Program-made: the position numbers and the translations under genes | Part shown: positions 8,453 through 16,713 of the stretch, piece by piece | How the letters are laid out: each line of letters starts with the position of its first letter | How positions within the stretch are numbered: the first letter of the stretch is position 1 | Notes under the pieces: generated by a model | What the model saw: only the letters and a program-made list of their open reading frames with translations | What the model was told of the DNA's origin: nothing | Database searches by the model: none | Source of the DNA: Planctomycetaceae bacterium | Lineage (GTDB): Bacteria; Planctomycetota; Planctomycetia; Planctomycetales; Planctomycetaceae | Direction: 5' to 3' | Length of the DNA: 43,609 nucleotides | Assembly (NCBI GenBank): GCA_024742875.1 | Contig: JANSXP010000059.1 | Coordinates: forward strand, 1-43,609

Positions 8453-10090
8453 TCATGACGCGTTAGGTTCATGATCGGATTTTGTCCCCAGAAACATGAC
8501 CGCACCGATGCTGGCGGCCACACTCACAGGCAGGGCGATCCAGACCGGAATGCCAAATCCAATGGGCAGGTAGCCAAACAGGAGGCTGCAGATCGCCATC
8601 ACGAGGGCATAAGGCACCTGCGTGGTGACGTGCTGCAGATGATCACATCCGGCCGCCGCCGATGAAAGCACGGTCGTGTCGGAAATCGGGGAGCAGTGGT
8701 CGCCGAAAATCGCACCCGCCAAAATGGCGCCGATAGTCGCCAGAAACACAGAGGATGAGGACACATCGGCATCGGTGACTCCGAGGATCGCGGTTGCCAG
8801 CGGAATAAACAGCGGAATCAGCAGACCCATCGTCGTGAAGGAACTGCCAATGGACACCGCCATACCTCCGGCTGCCAGAAACGCGACCGCCGGCAGAAAT
8901 TCGGGCCGGACCGAGTCGCCAATCAGGGAGATGATGTATCCAGCGGTGTCCAGTTTGTCGGACCCGCAGATACCGTTGATGGCCCAGGCCAGAACCAGCA
9001 CGATGATTGCGGGAATCATGGCCATGATGCCGCGGCCCCAGGATTCTGAGGCTTCGCGCAGTTTCATACGACCGATGGTCACCGCTGCCAGCACGGCTGC
9101 CGTGGATGACGCCATGGAAGTGATCAGCAGCAGACGATAGGAATCGACGTTCTTCCACCAGTCAGTCGGCGAAGCACGGTAATCCAGATAGAGCAGACCG
9201 ATCACTGACGTGATGAGTACCAGGATAGGTATGATGGCCGTCCACATCGAGCCACCGAGGGTAGATGGCGTGACCGACTCGGATGATGAAGAGGGGGCAG
9301 CATCCGATTCCGGCGGCTGCCAGTTGTTTTCTGCCTTCAGCATCGGTCCGAAGTCTCTGCCGGTGAAGGCCACCACACCGACGAAGATGATGGCCATCAG
9401 CGGATAGATCCGATAGGGAATCGTCTGCAGAAACACGTAATTCGAATTGACCGTGAGTTCTGCGGCGTCCAGGCCCAGCTGCACCTGATCAATTTCGAAA
9501 GCCGTCCATGTGGACAGCGCGAGACCGGCGATTGGGGCCGCAGTGGCGTCAATCAGAAATGCCAGCTTGGCCCGTGAAATCTTGAGACGATCAGTCAGCG
9601 GACGCACGGATCCGCCAATGAGCATGGTATTGGCGTAGTCGTCAAAAAAGACCAGCAGACCGGCCAGCCACGTCAGGACCTGCCCCTTCTTTCGAGAGTT
9701 GGCAAAACCTGACAGTCGATCAATCACCGCGTTGGTGCCACCACTGTCATTCATCAGGCTGATCATCGATCCCAGCAGGATCGTAAACAGAATCACGGAC
9801 GCATGCTCTGCGGAAGCCACCTGATTGACGAACTGAGTGGCCACTTCTCCCACGCCGCCCATGAAATCGAACGTCGTCTGCAGTTGCTCAGGCGTCACAC
9901 TGTCGCTCGGTGCGACGGGTGTCTGCCCGATGTAGAGCAGCATGCATCCGGTGACAATAGCAATGATCAGGGCGAAATTGACTTCCTTCAGCACCAGGGC
10001 CAGCGTGATGGCGACCACCGGTGGGGCCAGTCGCAGCACCGGATAGTCTTCCACGATGGTACGAACGAAAGTCAGTGATTCCTCTTGCAT
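8453..10090 (-). CDS. nhaC: NhaC-family Na+/H+ antiporter-like transporter
   Basis: A 545-residue polytopic inner-membrane protein with about a dozen hydrophobic segments. Family landmarks are FFDDYANTMLIGGSVRPLTD in the N-terminal half and GAIFGDHCSPISDTTVLSS in the C-terminal half, the typical NhaC inverted-repeat motifs with conserved Asp and Ser/Thr. NhaC proteins exchange Na+ for H+, and some relatives exchange organic acids such as malate and lactate. Because it leads a two-gene transcript with a 2-oxo-acid aldolase, coupling of Na+/H+ exchange to uptake of a sugar acid or other carboxylate is possible, but this is inference. The start ATG at 10090 has no strong ribosome binding site. 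The 95 bases upstream also carry the end of the histidine kinase. Confidence 0.88.
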   Translation of the reverse strand: MQEESLTFVRTIVEDYPVLRLAPPVVAITLALVLKEVNFALIIAIVTGCMLLYIGQTPVAPSDSVTPEQLQTTFDFMGGVGEVATQFVNQVASAEHASVILFTILLGSMISLMNDSGGTNAVIDRLSGFANSRKKGQVLTWLAGLLVFFDDYANTMLIGGSVRPLTDRLKISRAKLAFLIDATAAPIAGLALSTWTAFEIDQVQLGLDAAELTVNSNYVFLQTIPYRIYPLMAIIFVGVVAFTGRDFGPMLKAENNWQPPESDAAPSSSSESVTPSTLGGSMWTAIIPILVLITSVIGLLYLDYRASPTDWWKNVDSYRLLLITSMASSTAAVLAAVTIGRMKLREASESWGRGIMAMIPAIIVLVLAWAINGICGSDKLDTAGYIISLIGDSVRPEFLPAVAFLAAGGMAVSIGSSFTTMGLLIPLFIPLATAILGVTDADVSSSSVFLATIGAILAGAIFGDHCSPISDTTVLSSAAAGCDHLQHVTTQVPYALVMAICSLLFGYLPIGFGIPVWIALPVSVAASIGAVMFLGTKSDHEPNAS

Positions 10091-10185
10091 GAGTTGGTCC
10101 GGCGGTGGTTCGGTGTCTCGAAGTCGATCTTCGCCTGTGCGATGTTTACCGCATCCTGAGCGATCAGACTACCCCCCGACCCCGG

Positions 10186-11385
10186 TCAACTGCCAGTGTC
10201 GTCAGCTTCCACCGGCAAAATCACGCGAAAGCGATTGCCGTCCTCCAGCGCTTCATGGAGCAGCATTCCATTGTGCATGCGGGCAATTTGCCAGGCATGA
10301 CACAGACCAAACCCCAGACCACGTCCGGCCTGTCGTCCGGAATAGAACGGGTCAAACAGATGCCGACGCACCACCTCGTCGATTCGGTACCCATTGTCAT
10401 CAACAGTGACGGCTGCCGCGTATTCCGAAAGCCGACTGACAGTGACCGTGACTTCACCGTCTGATGACTCCAGATCCTGCACGGCCTGGCACGCGTTGGC
10501 AATCAGGTGACTGATCAGTGCGGCAATCTGGGTGTCGTCAGCCAGAACGGCCACCACATCGTCAGGTAACCGCAGTCGGCTGCGAATCTGTCCTTCGAAT
10601 CGGTCGAATGTCTTTGGGAAAGTCGATTCCACGATGGCGTTCAGATCGTGGTCAGAGAATTCCGGTTCCGGCGGACGGGCAAACAGCATCGTGTCGCCGA
10701 TCATGTCCCGAATTCTCCAGGCCTGCGCTCCGATTGTCTCCAGCGCCTGTTTCTGTTCGGCCGAGTCGCTGCGTTTCAGCAGCAACTGACTTTGCCCAAT
10801 GATGCTGCCGAGCGGGTTGTTGATCTCATGGCCGGCACCTGCGGCAAACTCGGCCATTGACTCCATATGATCGGCATTTGCCGACGGTCCCGCCAGGGGA
10901 GACCACCGCGACAGCAGTTGGCGAGAGAGCTTCTTGACCAGTTCCAGTCGATCTTCTCTGTGGTCCCCGACGGGGTTGCCGTAATTCCCCAGTTCCTCAC
11001 ATCGGGCCACCACGGCACTGAGGTATTCGGGCCACGAAATGACGTCGGTTGGGGCGTCGATCCGGCAGGGGCCGCCGACCTCATCAAACAGATCTTCCGG
11101 TCGCAGCAGCGCGGCGATCTGTCCGTTTTCCAACCCCACGTCAATGGTCACTTCACCGCTGTCATCCCGCTGGCCATGCGCCACAATGCAGCGACTGGAA
11201 GACACAAAAACGGCCACGGCCACCCGATCCGCTGCAAGAAAATTCAGCCACGCCGCCGCGCAGGCCAGCGCTGCCTCTTCCACCGTGCCGGGACTGATCA
11301 GGGCCTGAATGATGTCCAGGTCCCAGTCTTCCTGATCGCCGTGCATGAAATCGCGGTCTGTGGGTTGGGGCTTGTGGCCGGGCAT
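10186..11385 (-). CDS. Sensor histidine kinase (soluble)
   Basis: A 399-residue kinase with no membrane segment, so it probably senses a cytoplasmic signal or partner. Residues ~20-165 form an unrecognised input region. The dimerisation/phosphoacceptor helix carries AGHEINNPLGSI with His186. The HATPase domain follows with an N box (LIANACQAV), a G1 motif (VDDNGYRID), an F box (LFDPFYSGR) and a G2 motif (GLGFGLC). It should autophosphorylate on His186 and pass phosphate to a response regulator. The obvious partner is the regulator encoded just upstream on the same strand, but an intrinsic terminator lies between the two genes, so they may be transcribed separately. The G1 motif reads DNGYR where DNGPG is usual, a mild deviation. 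Confidence 0.9.
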   Translation of the reverse strand: MPGHKPQPTDRDFMHGDQEDWDLDIIQALISPGTVEEAALACAAAWLNFLAADRVAVAVFVSSSRCIVAHGQRDDSGEVTIDVGLENGQIAALLRPEDLFDEVGGPCRIDAPTDVISWPEYLSAVVARCEELGNYGNPVGDHREDRLELVKKLSRQLLSRWSPLAGPSANADHMESMAEFAAGAGHEINNPLGSIIGQSQLLLKRSDSAEQKQALETIGAQAWRIRDMIGDTMLFARPPEPEFSDHDLNAIVESTFPKTFDRFEGQIRSRLRLPDDVVAVLADDTQIAALISHLIANACQAVQDLESSDGEVTVTVSRLSEYAAAVTVDDNGYRIDEVVRRHLFDPFYSGRQAGRGLGFGLCHAWQIARMHNGMLLHEALEDGNRFRVILPVEADDTGS

Positions 11386-11459
11386 CGTGCTGCAGACCTC
11401 GATCGGTCAGAAACAGTCCGGAATCCCTCTGCGGCACGAACAGGAGCGAGTTTGCGGAC

Positions 11460-11490
11460 AAAAAAAAACAGCGGTCGTAAAGACGACCGC
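11460..11490 (-). terminator. Intrinsic terminator after the response regulator gene
   Basis: On the minus strand a perfect 8-bp stem (GCGGTCGT/ACGACCGC, 11471-11478 with 11483-11490) with a four-base loop is followed within two bases by a run of T (A9 on the plus strand, 11460-11468). It lies 75 bases after the regulator's stop codon and 75 bases before the kinase start. It should end the regulator transcript before the kinase, unless it is read through. Confidence 0.85.
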
Positions 11491-11564
11491 CGTGTCGTCG
11501 TCAGCAGACCGAGCCGCTGCGACCAATCATCACCTGCCAGACGTGTCGCCTGAAAGGACGAACC

Positions 11565-12143
11565 CTAGGAAGCGAGTTGCTCGATATCCAGCAGTCGACA
11601 AATGCGCTCGATCAGAATGTCCACCTCAAACGGCTTCTGCAGAAACTGGTCCGCGCCGGAATCTTTCAGATCCTGTATCTTGTCCTGTTCCACCATGCCG
11701 CTGATGCAGATGATGCGGACATCATCCAGTGCGGAATCACTGCGGACTCGCTGACAGACTTCCTTGCCATTGATGTCAGGCAGCATGACGTCCAGAACGA
11801 TGATGTCAGGGTGATACTCCTTCACCATCATGCCAGCGTCAAACCCATTGTTGGCAGTGCGGGTCTCAAAGCGACCGTCCGCTTCCAGAGCGTCAACGAT
11901 CAGTTCGACCAGTTCTTCGTCATCGTCCACGATCAGCGCTTTGCGTTTGCCGCTTTCCAGCGCATCGGTGGGGATGCCATTGTCTTTCATGAATCGGTAC
12001 AGAATATCCCGCGGTATGCGGCGGAATCGGGATCCGGGGACCCGGAATCCTTTCAGCTGTCCGGAGTCGAAACAGCGAATAATCGTCTGCTGGCTGACCT
12101 TGCAGATCTTCGCGGCTTCACCTGTCGTAAAGACTGTCTTCAT
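11565..12143 (-). CDS. Response regulator with N-terminal excisionase/MerR-type DNA-binding domain
   Basis: A 192-residue protein with the domain order reversed from most response regulators. Residues 1-60 form an excisionase-type winged helix (TTGEAAKICKVSQQTIIRCF, then GFRVPGSRFRRIPRD), and residues ~66-188 form a receiver domain. The receiver has the acidic pocket at Asp73-75, phosphoacceptor Asp118 (VLDVMLPD), Ser148 (CISG) and Lys170 (QKPF), so it should be phosphorylatable. It probably binds DNA under control of the kinase encoded downstream, or it could be a connector whose HTH tethers it. Genes of this architecture are common in Planctomycetota. It has its own likely promoter about 210 bases upstream and ends at a strong terminator. 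Confidence 0.9.
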   Translation of the reverse strand: MKTVFTTGEAAKICKVSQQTIIRCFDSGQLKGFRVPGSRFRRIPRDILYRFMKDNGIPTDALESGKRKALIVDDDEELVELIVDALEADGRFETRTANNGFDAGMMVKEYHPDIIVLDVMLPDINGKEVCQRVRSDSALDDVRIICISGMVEQDKIQDLKDSGADQFLQKPFEVDILIERICRLLDIEQLAS

Positions 12144-12518
12144 GCGTCACAATCCGTTCTGTGATTTGCGATGAGCTGCCTTGCGGCAGTTGTGCCGTTC
12201 CGACCTGAGTCGGACACCATCCTTGACATGCTACGAACAAGGTAACGGAAAGCGTCCTGCCGCCGGCATTGCAGAGGGGCGTCTTCGAAAACCTTCGAAT
12301 CTTGCCAAACCGTCTGACCGCCAGTAGTTTCCTTAGCTTACCTGTTCCTCAACCCAACCGATTGTATCTATTCGCAGAAGTCGGTCAACGGGAGTTTGGA
12401 TGCCCATGCTCCCCGTCTTCTCTGGCTGATGGAATTCAGGAAAAGTTGCCTATTGTGAGACGCATGAGTCGCGGATCCATAACGCAATTTAACGTGCAAG
12501 TTGTTGCAGGGATTCGAT
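12144..12518. other. Intergenic region between mnmG and the response regulator gene
   Basis: These 375 bases hold the likely promoter of the response regulator (12361-12388, minus strand). In its untranslated leader are two small perfect hairpins: CTGCC/GGCAG at 12176-12189 and TCCGAC/GTCGGA at 12199-12214. No convincing terminator for mnmG is seen. A plus-strand open frame here (12269-12532) runs into the mnmG 3' end and looks spurious. Confidence 0.6.
12361..12388 (-). promoter_or_regulatory. Probable sigma70-type promoter of the response regulator gene
   Basis: On the minus strand, TTGACC (12383-12388) and TACAAT (12361-12366) are separated by 16 bases; each box matches the consensus at five of six positions. 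Transcription would start near 12354, leaving a leader of about 210 bases. Prediction by eye only. Confidence 0.5.
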
Positions 12519-14366
12519 TTATGTGGCTGTGACAGTGTCCTGGCCGTTTTTCTCCGCAGACTTCAGATACATCATCAGCACAGCGATGTCAGCTGGCGTA
12601 ATGCCACTGACCCGGCTGGCCTGGCCTAACGTGGCAGGCCCCAGTTTGTCCAGTTTCTCTCGGGCCTCATGGCGTAATTGAGGCACTCCGGCGAAACTGA
12701 AGGATTCAGGAATCCGAATACTGTCGACCTTCTGCAGTTTTGCGATCTCTGCTTCCTGGCGTCGAATGTAACCCGCGTACTGCACTTCGACCTGCACATG
12801 GTCAATGCATCGCTGTGAGACACCCAACTGAGCGGCGTCCAGACCCATTCCGTACAGATCCTCCCAGGAAACGTCAGGCCGCCGCAGCCACTCTTCCAGC
12901 GACTTTCCCTGGTACCGAGTGCTGGCCAGTAGCTGCTCTGTCTGCGCAACTTCACGCTCATAATTCACGAAGCGTTCTCGCCGTTCTGCGCAGACTGTCC
13001 CCAGTTCCATGGCCAGTGGCGTCAGTCGGCGATCCGCATTGTCCTGTCGCAGCAGCATGCGGTATTCCGCCCGCGACGTGAACATCCGATAGGGCTCGTC
13101 CACGCCTTTCGTCACCAGGTCGTCGATCAGTACTCCCAGGTACGCCTGACTGCGGTTCAGAACAAACGAATCTCGCCCTCCAACTTTCAGGGCCGCATTA
13201 ATGCCTGCCAGCATGCCCTGCCCGGCCGCTTCTTCGTAACCAGTCGTTCCGTTCAGCTGACCGGCAAAGTAAAGGCCGCCGATTCGTTTGGTCTCCATCG
13301 TGGGGTGCAGCTGCGTGGGAGGGGCAAAGTCGTATTCCACGGCGTACCCAAATCGCATGATGTCCGCGCGTTCGAGCCCGGGGATCATCCGAATCATGCG
13401 GTCCTGCACGTCACGTGGCAGGCTGGTGGAAATACCGTTGCAGTAGTACTCCAGCGTGTTACGACCTTCCGGCTCCAGAAAAATCTGATGCGAGGATTTG
13501 TCGGCAAATCGGACAACCTTGTCTTCGATCGAAGGGCAGTAGCGCGGCCCGGTTGATTCGATCTGCCCGGTGTACATCGGCGCACGCGACAGATTGTCCC
13601 GAATAACGTCGTGTACTTCGGGCGTCGTTTCTGTCAGATGACATTCCATCTGAGGCTGCGTGATGGTGTCCGTGAGGTAGGAAAACGGCTGGGGATTGTC
13701 GTCGCCTGGCTGGACCTCGCACACAGAGAAGTCGATCGTGCGGCCATTCAGCCGGGCCGGTGTTCCCGTCTTGAATCGCTGCAGTTCAAAGCCCAGCTGC
13801 GCCAGTTCTCCTGAGATTCCGTGAGCCGCCTTTTCTCCAGCGCGGCCCCCCTCACTTTGAGACTCGCCCGTGTGCATGATGGCTTTCAGGAACGTCCCCG
13901 TTGTCAGCACCACAGCCGGCGCGTGATACACCGTACCTCCTGCGACACGGACTCCGGTGATCTGACCGTCCGTGGTCAGCAGTCCATCCACCATTTCCTG
14001 CCGCAGGCTCAGATTTTCCTGCTGTTCCACCCTGTATTTGACCTCAAACTGATACGCCTTCTTATCGGCCTGAGCGCGGGGGCTGTGCATAGCCGGGCCC
14101 TTGCCGCTGTTGAGCATCCGAAACTGAATGCCCGTGGCGTCAATCACCTGCCCCATCAGGCCTCCCAGGGCGTCAATCTCCCTGACGATTTGTCCCTTGG
14201 CCACTCCCCCAATCGCCGGATTGCAGCTCATGGCACCAACGGTGTCGCAGCTCATCGTCAGCAGCGCCGTGCGAGCTCCCAGTCGGGCCGAGGCCATAGC
14301 GGCCTCCACACCGGCGTGACCGGCTCCCACAACGATGACGTCAAATCGATAGTAATCGGCAGACAT
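12519..14366 (-). CDS. mnmG: tRNA uridine-5-carboxymethylaminomethyl modification enzyme MnmG (GidA)
   Basis: A 615-residue FAD protein, close to the usual ~620-630. With MnmE it installs the (carboxymethyl)aminomethyl group on U34 of certain tRNAs, using methylene-tetrahydrofolate and FAD. The N-terminal FAD motif is DVIVVGAGHAGVEAA. Family signatures follow: SCNPAIGGVAKGQIVREIDALGG near the start, TGTFL in the middle, and GLYFAGQLNGTTGYEEAAGQG in the second half. The start is taken at ATG 14366, which fits the conserved N-terminus; an in-frame ATG at 14426 would add 20 unlikely residues overlapping the upstream gene. It lies 38 bases after the cysteine-synthase-family gene and is probably co-transcribed. 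mnmE is not in the window. Confidence 0.96.
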   Translation of the reverse strand: MSADYYRFDVIVVGAGHAGVEAAMASARLGARTALLTMSCDTVGAMSCNPAIGGVAKGQIVREIDALGGLMGQVIDATGIQFRMLNSGKGPAMHSPRAQADKKAYQFEVKYRVEQQENLSLRQEMVDGLLTTDGQITGVRVAGGTVYHAPAVVLTTGTFLKAIMHTGESQSEGGRAGEKAAHGISGELAQLGFELQRFKTGTPARLNGRTIDFSVCEVQPGDDNPQPFSYLTDTITQPQMECHLTETTPEVHDVIRDNLSRAPMYTGQIESTGPRYCPSIEDKVVRFADKSSHQIFLEPEGRNTLEYYCNGISTSLPRDVQDRMIRMIPGLERADIMRFGYAVEYDFAPPTQLHPTMETKRIGGLYFAGQLNGTTGYEEAAGQGMLAGINAALKVGGRDSFVLNRSQAYLGVLIDDLVTKGVDEPYRMFTSRAEYRMLLRQDNADRRLTPLAMELGTVCAERRERFVNYEREVAQTEQLLASTRYQGKSLEEWLRRPDVSWEDLYGMGLDAAQLGVSQRCIDHVQVEVQYAGYIRRQEAEIAKLQKVDSIRIPESFSFAGVPQLRHEAREKLDKLGPATLGQASRVSGITPADIAVLMMYLKSAEKNGQDTVTAT

Positions 14367-14404
14367 GTCTTGAAACCAGAATGAAACAAACGAAGTCGCA
14401 CAGT

Positions 14405-15373
14405 CTACTGCGACGAACTGCCGCATTCCTGCACCATCGCCGGCTGGCCGTCATTCGCGAACAATTCTGTTGAGAAGTAGCGTTCCATACGATCAGGAAA
14501 CACGGTCACCGCTACGGCAGCCGCCTTTGCGTGCTGTTCGGCCGCTCTCACAGCCGCCAGATAATTCAGCCCGGAACTGGGACCGACCGGAAAACCGCTG
14601 CGAATCAGACCACGCGTGACCTCGATCGCGTCGCCATCGGAAACGTCGATCTCCAGCAATTCGTTCAACTGAGCGGACTCATAAATCCGTGACAGCCCTT
14701 CCACGACACCCGGAATGCGGCGACTAAAGCTGCTGCACTCTGCCTCCGTCATCAGGCCCGTGTTGACAGGGCGAGCCAGAACCGGGCGAACCGCACAGCC
14801 GCAGTCCTGCAGTCCCCGAGTGACGCCCACCAGCGTGCCGCCAGTGCCAACTCCGCTCACAAAATAGTCGACCTGGTCCACGGGAAGCTGAGTCAGAATT
14901 TCCTGGGCCGTCTCCTGCTGATGGGCGGCCGCGTTGTCGTCATTGGAGAACTGCTGCGGCCAGAACGCGGCATGCTTTTCCACCAGTTCCCCCGCCCGAG
15001 CGATGGCACCATCAATTCCCAGCTCGCGAGGCGTCAGTTCCACATCAGCGCCGAACGCGGAAATCATCATGATGCGTTCTCGACTGACGCCTTCCGGCAT
15101 TACGGCCGTAAAACGCAGTCCCAGGCGCGCACACGAAAGTGCCAGCGCGATGCTGGTGGATCCGCTGGATGCCTCCACGACCAATTCTCCCGGCGAAAGA
15201 CGATTCTGGCGCATGGCTTTGGTCAGAATGTAGCGGGCAATTCGATCCTTCGTCGATCCGCTGGGATTCAGATACTCCAGCTTGCACCAAACGGGTGTGC
15301 CAAAGCGTTCGAGCGTCACACAAACCAGTGGGGTCACCAGTCGACTGGCGCAGAACTGGGACATGATACTCAT
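14405..15373 (-). CDS. Cysteine synthase-family PLP enzyme
   Basis: A 322-residue fold-type II PLP enzyme of the cysteine synthase/cystathionine beta-synthase family. The start is ATG 15373, with AGGA six bases upstream; longer in-frame starts only add low-quality sequence. The PLP-binding Lys is Lys42 in NPSGSTKDR, the substrate loop is EASSGSTSIALA and the phosphate-binding loop is GVGTGGTLVG. SSGSTS replaces the usual SSGNTG, so the standard O-acetylserine binding loop is altered and the substrate may not be O-acetylserine. The C-terminal GFPVGPSSGLNYLAA is typical of the family. The gene sits between ruvB and mnmG on the same strand. A cysteine or other beta-substituted alanine biosynthetic role is likely. 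Confidence 0.85.
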   Translation of the reverse strand: MSIMSQFCASRLVTPLVCVTLERFGTPVWCKLEYLNPSGSTKDRIARYILTKAMRQNRLSPGELVVEASSGSTSIALALSCARLGLRFTAVMPEGVSRERIMMISAFGADVELTPRELGIDGAIARAGELVEKHAAFWPQQFSNDDNAAAHQQETAQEILTQLPVDQVDYFVSGVGTGGTLVGVTRGLQDCGCAVRPVLARPVNTGLMTEAECSSFSRRIPGVVEGLSRIYESAQLNELLEIDVSDGDAIEVTRGLIRSGFPVGPSSGLNYLAAVRAAEQHAKAAAVAVTVFPDRMERYFSTELFANDGQPAMVQECGSSSQ

Positions 15374-15536
15374 AGTGAATCCTGGTCTAAGTCCATTCGC
15401 ACTGGTCGTCACAGGCACAGCAGTCGGCAAAGCGACAGTGCCAGCGCAAAGATTAAGCAAACGCTGCTGCTGACAAAACAGCTGCCCCTGGGGCGCGGTG
15501 TCCGAGGGAATCCATCGCCCACGCCAGGCGATTGGC

Positions 15537-16658
15537 TCAGAACAGCCGCGGTCCCTCATCCTGTCCCCCGGAACCCGGCTTCTTCCGAGCGGACGGTGGT
15601 TTGTGTCCAACATGCGTCCAGGCATCGTCTGTGATCATGCGGCCCCGTGGTGTCCGCTGCAGCAGACCCTCCCGCAGCAGGTAAGGTTCGATTTCGTCTT
15701 CGAGTGTGTCGGCAGGAATATTCATGGTGTGCGCGATGGCCTGCACGCCGGCCGGTCCACCGGCAAACACGGAGATGATCGTCTGGATGTACTGCCGGTC
15801 CAGCTCTTCCAGACCGCGTTCGTCGACGCCCTTCATCTTTAACGCCGCTTTCGCGATCTTCAGGCTGATTTTGCCGTCACCGCGAGCGTCGGCAAAGTCG
15901 CGCGTCCACCGCAGCCAGTTATTGGCTTTTCGCGGCGTTCCACGCGATCGCAGCGCAATCTCCCGTGCGGCGTCCGCCGTGGTTTCCGTTTTCAACTTTG
16001 CCGCGTTTCGCAGCACAATTGTCGTGAGTTCTTCCAGGCTGTAAAAGTTGAGATGTTCACGGGAGACAAAGCGGTCGCGCAGCGGGGCCGTGAGCATGCC
16101 GCTGCGTGTGGTTGCTCCGATGACCGTGAACGGCTGCAGCTGCATGTTGATCGTACGGGCATTCAGTCCATCACCCAGCGTGATGTCGACGCGAAAATCC
16201 TCCATCGCCGGATAGATAAACTCTTCCACAGCGGGCGGCATGCGATGGATTTCGTCAATGAACAGCACACTCCCCTCGGCCGCATTCGTCAGGTAGGGCA
16301 GCAGGTCTTTCGGAGCGCTCAGAGATGGCCCCGCCGTGATCTGAAACTCCGTGCCGAGTTCTTTGGGGATGACGGTGGCCAGCGTTGTCTTGCCCAGTCC
16401 CGGTGGTCCGTCCAGCAGGAGATGCCCCAGTGGTTCGCTGCGTTTGCGTGCTGCCTCCAGCAGAATTCGTATGCGTTCCACGACAGCCGACTGTCCAATG
16501 ACGTCGTCCAGTCGGGAGGGACGCAATTCCTCGTCAGGATCAGGGCCGCCGGAAAACGGTGGGTCGTGACCGCCGCTTCCGTCTCCGCTGTCTCCGCCAT
16601 GGCCGCCGCCGAATGGTTCGTCATCGTCGGAATGGCGGATGATTGTTTCTCGTGGCAT
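15537..16658 (-). CDS. ruvB: Holliday junction branch migration ATPase RuvB
   Basis: The hexameric AAA+ motor that drives branch migration of Holliday junctions with RuvA. Walker A is GPPGLGKTT (Lys90), Walker B LFIDEIHR and the sensor region [17 protein letters not shown], followed by the family's C-terminal winged helix ([17 protein letters not shown]). I chose ATG 16658 (373 residues); an in-frame ATG at 16748 would give 403 residues and overlap the TPR gene by 35 bases. Either way it is longer than the usual ~340 because of a Gly/Asp/His-rich linker ([14 protein letters not shown]) before the conserved LDDVIGQ, and a short basic C-terminal tail. The usual GTPRIANRLLRR reads [12 protein letters not shown]. 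ruvA and ruvC are not adjacent. Confidence 0.93.
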   Translation of the reverse strand: MPRETIIRHSDDDEPFGGGHGGDSGDGSGGHDPPFSGGPDPDEELRPSRLDDVIGQSAVVERIRILLEAARKRSEPLGHLLLDGPPGLGKTTLATVIPKELGTEFQITAGPSLSAPKDLLPYLTNAAEGSVLFIDEIHRMPPAVEEFIYPAMEDFRVDITLGDGLNARTINMQLQPFTVIGATTRSGMLTAPLRDRFVSREHLNFYSLEELTTIVLRNAAKLKTETTADAAREIALRSRGTPRKANNWLRWTRDFADARGDGKISLKIAKAALKMKGVDERGLEELDRQYIQTIISVFAGGPAGVQAIAHTMNIPADTLEDEIEPYLLREGLLQRTPRGRMITDDAWTHVGHKPPSARKKPGSGGQDEGPRLF

Positions 16659-16713
16659 GAGCCTGCTGCTGCTCGCGGTTTGCCGCGCTCTGGAATTCGC
16701 GGCAAACGGGTCA

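Noticed and set aside
12269-12532. Plus-strand 87-codon open frame between mnmG and the response regulator
   Set aside because: It overlaps the mnmG 3' end and the regulator promoter, has no ribosome binding site and no protein-like pattern.
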